Assembly: GCA_036675565.1 (NCBI GenBank)
Contig: JAKFER010000086.1
Span: forward strand, 1 to 38,783
DNA from: JACCYQ01 sp036675565
Lineage (GTDB): Bacteria > Bacteroidota > Bacteroidia > Chitinophagales > Chitinophagaceae
Length of the DNA: 38,783 nt
Direction: 5' to 3'
This document shows positions 35,301 through 38,783 of this stretch, in pieces (position 1 is the first letter of the stretch; every line of letters starts with the position of its first letter). The notes under the pieces were generated by a model. That model did no database searches. It had not been told where the DNA came from and worked only from the letters and a program-made list of their open reading frames with translations. Made by a program: the position numbers and the translations under genes.

Positions 35301-35450
35301 GATAAATCCACGATCATCCTGGATGATACTATATACGCGGTTATCCGAAAGCCCATCATTAATATTGAATGAAAATTTAAAATCCGGTGATTGAGCAGTT
35401 ACGGTTAACGAAAACAGAAATGATATGATGACAATTAAATAACGCATCAT
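32349..35450 (-). CDS. Two-component sensor kinase with periplasmic beta-propeller and Y_Y_Y domain
   Basis: The 1033-residue protein has a signal peptide (1-19, ending VTAQ) and a large periplasmic region with repeated propeller blades (first: GLSDNRVYSIIQDDRGFIWLGT). A Y_Y_Y domain (about 690-780) and one membrane helix (about 785-808) follow. The kinase part is a HisKA_3 dimerisation/phosphotransfer domain with His830 in ATDLHDDIGSRL and a HATPase_c domain with the N-box-like EILNNINKHAHA and DDGKGF. The propeller/Y_Y_Y input is that of hybrid two-component systems sensing glycans in Bacteroidota, but here there is no attached receiver or AraC-type HTH, and the regulator is a separate NarL-type gene 9 bases downstream. 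No polysaccharide-utilisation genes lie nearby, so the ligand cannot be inferred. Confidence 0.93.
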   Translation of the reverse strand: MMRYLIVIISFLFSLTVTAQSPDFKFSFNINDGLSDNRVYSIIQDDRGFIWLGTHNGLSRFDGKNFTVFNTNNSDLKGNTIWDIKKGPPQYIIMGTRYGAVVLNTWTSEMRTITITSVPELDVYANNVRHLGYTDKNEIILGTLNGVYVVDWNGNLITMVEAGFDVMDLGIKRLHFTTGITTFTNGDALLLTTAGYYYYDSYLKKIIKVTDLPDSFKLLKDFLKVRDDSYVFESNQSDQLFFIDHWSFIDSLYILDIKKQKVIVQKLPFVVKNNIRWDSKIQFHSDSLLTITTARDGFFIFRYNSNNHNLQLISERVGSNLFCQYVLLDVDRNYWLGTESGIFYGNDRNSSIENISIEPFIKKKGYHPVTAILLHQNKTWIGGFSENSGVIVLDKNRRFIKRIDLFKNPTDRNFIISISAWSQDTLLVGTKYGAFFLDCNTYAASPFNIRYSNNFYSKIIIEKSFQSADGEIWLSGGQTGGVWKINKKRDSLIHIKPGKSAADFPMRNAGAFAEDTMGNIWMVHWEDGITRYNRQKKAFDTLINKWPGNILNRFDCSGIVIDKTNNFWFFINSFGLVNFDLKKNTISRKLTTNDQADDNASSLLLTDDSLIWMNLRHSIVVYNTKSGNLSAFSSKNGLPQESNSLQKLVYEPETKTILAGFSNNISLIPNKAIGVLGQKKKVFITSIKVLKTNEVIDFTRPISLSYKKNDLRIDFAIPDYDYNLPHSDFEYRLNDDETWISTGPASYLNLNNLKHGDYHLQIRQAGFVNDNQPYMAEIQFSIKPAFHQTLLFYLFIALAVFLILYGFYRYRVGQIKKVNAIREKIATDLHDDIGSRLTNIRVLSEMGENDITPIHEKKIFLQRIIDEALASGEALDEIVHHMQHVEEESGDFSARMRRYASELYNTNHTELILKIDDEVNTDLLGVEQKRDLFLSFKEILNNINKHAHARHVFIELKSDAKNLFLLVKDDGKGFTKNETADRNGLKNIQSRISKWEGKVRIDSQSGSGTSISIRMPFEKTSHIRRIFTWKYFS

Positions 35451-35734
35451 AACTAAAATTAAAAAATTCAGGTGGTAAAATCATAAATCGGTATTGGGGA
35501 ATTTCTTTTTGAAACGGCTCTAACGCTCTTATTGTATAACTGGTTGAGTAAGTGGAATTTAAAATCGGCGGTTGGATTGAACTCAAATTACGGTTATGCA
35601 TTACAGTAAGAAAGTGTTTCACACTTGGTTATCATAATTAAATAGTCCAGCTATTTAAAATACATAAATTAGATTCTATTTATTTATATTTATTCTGTCC
35701 TTCCTCTTGAAGCCGGTGGTCCTGCTCTTCTCAA

Positions 35735-37165
35735 ATGTTGCTATTACCACCAAAACCAACGGAAATGAATTTCAAGCCTGTCAGTGATGCTCATGCAGCT
35801 TCACCTACGCCCCCAGCCGAACGAATTGTAATCCTGGACAGCTTAAGAGGAATTGCCATTTTAGGAATTCTCCTGATGAATATACCCGGATTTGCGCTTC
35901 CAGAACCCATTATGTATAACCCGGCTGTATTAAACGAAACAGGTATTAATTATAACACATGGTACATAGTAGACTGGTCCCTGGAAGGTAGTCAGCGTGC
36001 ATTGTTTTCCATGTTGTTTGGCGCAGGCGTTATTTTATTTTTGAACAGGCAGCAAAAGAAAGTGAGTGGTATGCTGGCCGCTGAATATTTTTTCAGAAGG
36101 CAGTTATGGTTACTCATATTCGGATTGTTTAATGCGTTTATCCTTTTATGGTTTTGGGATATCCTTTTTCAATATGCTTTATGCGGAATGATACTTTTTG
36201 CTTTTCAAAGGCTTTCTCCTAAATCACTATTGATTGCAGCATGTGTTTGTCTTGTATTGCAGACAGCCAGAGAGAATCGCGATTTATACCTGGATAAGAA
36301 AATCATAGCTCGCGGCGAAGCAATTGCAAAATTGGATACTACGACTGTAAAACTAACAGATCTGCAAAAAGAAAGATTAGGAGCTATGACAGCTTTTAAA
36401 GAGAAGGCAAGCCCTGAAGGCAAACAAAAAGAATTGAATAAGAGTTTGATGATGATGACCGGGAATTATGCAGACTTATATGAATATCAAAGTGCACGAA
36501 GCTTCCGTGGAGAGGTAAAGTATACTTATTTTGGAATCTGGGATATATTATTGTTCATGTTTATTGGCATGGCATTTTTTAAAAATGGATTATTGACTGG
36601 AGGTGGTTCTTTAAAAACATATACTATGATTATGGTACTTGGCTTAGGACTGGGACTAATCATATCTTATTTCAGGCTCCAACCCCTGATCAATTACCAG
36701 TTTAATTTTTTTGACTATGTTAAGAATATTCAGTTTGAATACTATGAACTGTCACGTAGCTTGAGAGCCATGGGTATATTTGGTTTAATCATGGTGATGT
36801 ATAAATCTGGGTGGTTTAAATGGCTCTTTAAAATCCTTCAACCTGTAGGCCAAATGGCATTTACCAATTACCTGGGCCAATCTTTTATATGCGGACTGTA
36901 TTTTTATGGTATTGGATTTGGCATGTATGGCCAACTGCAACGGTATGAAATTTATTTTGTAGTGGCGGCAGTTTGGATTCTCCAGATTGTTTACAGCCAT
37001 ATCTGGTTAAAATATTTTCGCTTTGGTCCGCTTGAGTGGTTATGGCGAAGTTTAACTTATTGGAAAAAACAGCCAATGGCAAAAGCGAAAACATCAGATA
37101 CGATTGTTTTAAAAGCGCCTGCAGGTGATTTTGTAATTACAGAAGACAAACAAACTATTGAATGA
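35735..37165 (+). CDS. DUF418-family polytopic membrane protein (YeiB-like)
   Basis: The 476-residue protein begins its conserved part with RIVILDSLRGIAILGILLMNIPGF, the hallmark of the heparan-alpha-glucosaminide acetyltransferase-like/DUF418 superfamily. About eight to ten membrane helices follow, and the C-terminal DUF418 block contains GQMAFTNYLGQSFICGLYFYG and FGPLEWLWRSLTYWK. Function in this family is largely unknown; relatives are suggested to move acyl groups across membranes. Two starts are possible, ATG at 35735 or ATG at 35765 (MNFKPVSD), which is closer to the conserved region and equally credible. A TATATTTA element about 45 bases upstream of 35735 resembles a -7 box with one mismatch. 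Upstream, 35451-35734 shows no other gene. Confidence 0.88.
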   Translation: MLLLPPKPTEMNFKPVSDAHAASPTPPAERIVILDSLRGIAILGILLMNIPGFALPEPIMYNPAVLNETGINYNTWYIVDWSLEGSQRALFSMLFGAGVILFLNRQQKKVSGMLAAEYFFRRQLWLLIFGLFNAFILLWFWDILFQYALCGMILFAFQRLSPKSLLIAACVCLVLQTARENRDLYLDKKIIARGEAIAKLDTTTVKLTDLQKERLGAMTAFKEKASPEGKQKELNKSLMMMTGNYADLYEYQSARSFRGEVKYTYFGIWDILLFMFIGMAFFKNGLLTGGGSLKTYTMIMVLGLGLGLIISYFRLQPLINYQFNFFDYVKNIQFEYYELSRSLRAMGIFGLIMVMYKSGWFKWLFKILQPVGQMAFTNYLGQSFICGLYFYGIGFGMYGQLQRYEIYFVVAAVWILQIVYSHIWLKYFRFGPLEWLWRSLTYWKKQPMAKAKTSDTIVLKAPAGDFVITEDKQTIE

Positions 37166-37203
37166 AACGCGGTTAAATATTTCTTCACCTTAAAACTTTT
37201 TTT

Positions 37204-37611
37204 ATGTCAACTACAATGATGGAAAAAAGTGCATCAGCTGCCACTATGCAAAACATGGAAGCTTATTTTAAAACGCATGATGTAAAATATGTAGCCGAGG
37301 ATGCGGTTTTTATAAACCTGGGTACCGGTGAAAGGACAGAAGGCCGGAAAGCCATTGGGGACATGCTCCATTACATTTATCATGTAGCTTTTGATGCTAA
37401 AGCTGAAGTGACGCATTCACTCGTTACAGAAGATAAGGCTGTATTGGAAGGTTTTTTTATTGGTAAGCATATAAATGACTTTGCTGGTATACCTGCTACA
37501 CAAAAAAATGTGCGGGTACCCCTTTGCGTTAGTTATGACCTGGAAAATTCGCTGATCAAAGAAGCCAGGATCTATATGCTGGGTGATGTGATGATGAAAC
37601 AATTACAATAG
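37204..37611 (+). CDS. SnoaL-like / NTF2-fold small protein, 135 residues
   Basis: The protein fits the cystatin-like NTF2 fold of the SnoaL-like family. It starts with a helix (MQNMEAYFKTHDVKYVAEDAVFIN in pattern), then the G.GERTEGRKAI segment typical of the turn before the second helix, then alternating strands (AEVTHSLVTEDKAVLEGFFIGKH, DFAGIPATQKNVRVPLCVSYDL). Family members include polyketide cyclases, isomerases and many proteins of unknown role. The substrate cannot be deduced. The gene begins 38 bases after the DUF418 gene on the same strand and may share its transcript. The next gene is convergent, with a 13-base gap. Confidence 0.8.
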   Translation: MSTTMMEKSASAATMQNMEAYFKTHDVKYVAEDAVFINLGTGERTEGRKAIGDMLHYIYHVAFDAKAEVTHSLVTEDKAVLEGFFIGKHINDFAGIPATQKNVRVPLCVSYDLENSLIKEARIYMLGDVMMKQLQ

Positions 37612-37624
37612 CAAACAATCATTT

Positions 37625-38782
37625 TTAGTTTTTATGTTCACTATTTGCCGGTGTCCACGCGGAACCACGGAGCACGGATCCGCCACGGGCACCTGTATGT
37701 TTTTCATTTTCCACCGTTATTACACCGTTAACCAATACATATTTAAAGCCTGTTGAATAGGCATGTGGTTTATCAAATGTAGCCCTGTCTGTAACGGTTT
37801 TTTCATCAAAGATCACAATGTCGGCAGCCATTCCTTCTTTTAATAATCCCCGATCGGTTATACCAAATTTTTGGGCAGCCAGCGAACTCATTCGCCTGAT
37901 GACTTCTTCCAGTTTTATTACTTTTTCCTCACGTACATATTTTCCCAGCACCCTGGCATTTGTTCCATAGCCTCGCGGATGTGGCATCCCTTTTCCTGGT
38001 TGTGGTACGCCTGCATCGGCACCAAACATAGAAAAAGGATATTGCATGATGTATTTTACATCTTTCTCATTCATGGTATGATAGATCATTTGAGCACCTC
38101 CTTTTTCAATCATATCCATAATAGTCTCTGCTTCAAATTTGGCTTTTCCCTTGCGACCTTTTAACTTATTGATCTCCGTTATATTCTTTCCATTATAGGT
38201 TGAATCAGCCCGGTAATTAGCTACAACTGCATAGCTGTAATTTTTAAAACCATACTGATCCAATTGATGCAACATGTCTTTTTTGATTTGTTTGCGGGAA
38301 GCAGGATTGTTTAATCTTGCTTTCAACGAATCATTACCTCCGGCAAATGCCCAGTCCGGAAGTCTGACACCCAGGTTGGTACTGCTGGCTGTATATGGAT
38401 ATTGGTCAATCGTTACATCCCATCCTTCGTTTCGGGCTTTTTCAACCATGCCAATGGTGGTTGTTGAATTTCCCCAATTCACCTTACCGCCAATTTTAAA
38501 ATGAGATATCTGCACGGGGATATTTGCTGAACGACCAATGTGAAGTGCTTCTTCAATTGCAGGCACCACTTCATTCTCTTCATCGCGGATGTGTGAAGCA
38601 TAAATGCCATTGTATTGTGCTGCAGCTTTGGCAAGACCAACAACTTCTTCCGTTTCGGCATAAGTTCCGGGAATATAGATTAATCCCGTTGACAGACCCA
38701 CCGCACCATCTTTCATAGCCTGTATTACCAAAGCCTCCATTTGAGCCTGCTCTTCAGGAGTAGGTTTTCTGTCTTCTTCATT
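37625..38782 (-). CDS. N-acyl-D-amino-acid deacylase (D-aminoacylase), C-terminal part (5' end outside window)
   Basis: The frame stays open to the window edge, so the gene is partial and its N-terminal metal-binding HxH strand is not visible. The visible part matches the amidohydrolase-superfamily D-aminoacylases: GLSTGLIYIPG, YASHIRDEENEVVPAIEEAL with His as metal ligand, PVQISHFKIGG, WDVTIDQYPYTASSTNL, and the catalytic Asp region FGADAGVPQPG. The C-terminal composite domain has GLLKEGMAADIVIFDE. These enzymes release D-amino acids (or related products) from N-acyl-D-amino acids, and Bacteroidota members are often secreted; this cannot be judged here because the N-terminus is missing. The stop lies 13 bases from the convergent SnoaL-like gene. 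Confidence 0.92.
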   Translation of the reverse strand, partial: NEEDRKPTPEEQAQMEALVIQAMKDGAVGLSTGLIYIPGTYAETEEVVGLAKAAAQYNGIYASHIRDEENEVVPAIEEALHIGRSANIPVQISHFKIGGKVNWGNSTTTIGMVEKARNEGWDVTIDQYPYTASSTNLGVRLPDWAFAGGNDSLKARLNNPASRKQIKKDMLHQLDQYGFKNYSYAVVANYRADSTYNGKNITEINKLKGRKGKAKFEAETIMDMIEKGGAQMIYHTMNEKDVKYIMQYPFSMFGADAGVPQPGKGMPHPRGYGTNARVLGKYVREEKVIKLEEVIRRMSSLAAQKFGITDRGLLKEGMAADIVIFDEKTVTDRATFDKPHAYSTGFKYVLVNGVITVENEKHTGARGGSVLRGSAWTPANSEHKN

Positions 38783-38783
38783 C

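Noticed and set aside
35377..35622. Minus-strand 81-codon frame upstream of the propeller kinase
   Set aside because: It overlaps the kinase N-terminus in another frame, has no recognisable features, and its composition is not protein-like.

Overview
The window looks like a chromosome segment of a Bacteroidota bacterium, most likely family Chitinophagaceae or a close relative. This rests on an outer-membrane barrel protein with a carboxypeptidase-like N-terminal domain and a proline/methionine tail, fused-subunit E1 dehydrogenase, a periplasmic propeller (Y_Y_Y) histidine kinase, the near absence of Shine-Dalgarno sequences, and several TAnnTTTG -7 boxes. No rRNA, tRNA, CRISPR array, insertion sequence or prophage was seen.

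Layout. Bases 1-8.4 kb carry the 3' part of a SNF2 helicase, an outer-membrane barrel protein, several small secreted or membrane proteins of unknown function, and mqnC of the futalosine menaquinone pathway. Bases 8.6-15.8 kb carry a retropepsin-like/PDZ protease, an M16 peptidase pair (one catalytic, one zinc-less), a small holin-family-fold membrane protein, a fused alpha/beta 2-oxoacid dehydrogenase E1 and an unknown 280-residue protein. Bases 16-35.5 kb are dominated by signalling: a HisKA_2 kinase with an overlapping LuxR-type regulator; a five-gene minus-strand signalling cluster (29742 down to 18482); an OmpA-like lipoprotein-type gene; and a propeller kinase with its NarL-type regulator. 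The right end has a DUF418 membrane protein, a SnoaL-like protein and the C-terminal part of an N-acyl-D-amino-acid deacylase.

The most interesting item is the five-gene cluster. In transcription order it encodes a soluble 2609-residue hybrid histidine kinase with twelve tandem GAF domains, a stand-alone CheY-like receiver, a GAF-regulated class III nucleotide cyclase, an HD-domain phosphohydrolase, and a two-TM protein with a beta-rich domain resembling the Cap15 (S-2TMbeta) cyclic-nucleotide receptor of CBASS. No CD-NTase is present. I infer a sensor - cyclase - phosphodiesterase - membrane receptor circuit, in which a class III cyclase replaces the CD-NTase as the nucleotide source. It would sit conceptually between CBASS and Pycsar, either as a defence system or as a housekeeping signalling pathway. 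The family assignments come from motif reading and not from database searches.
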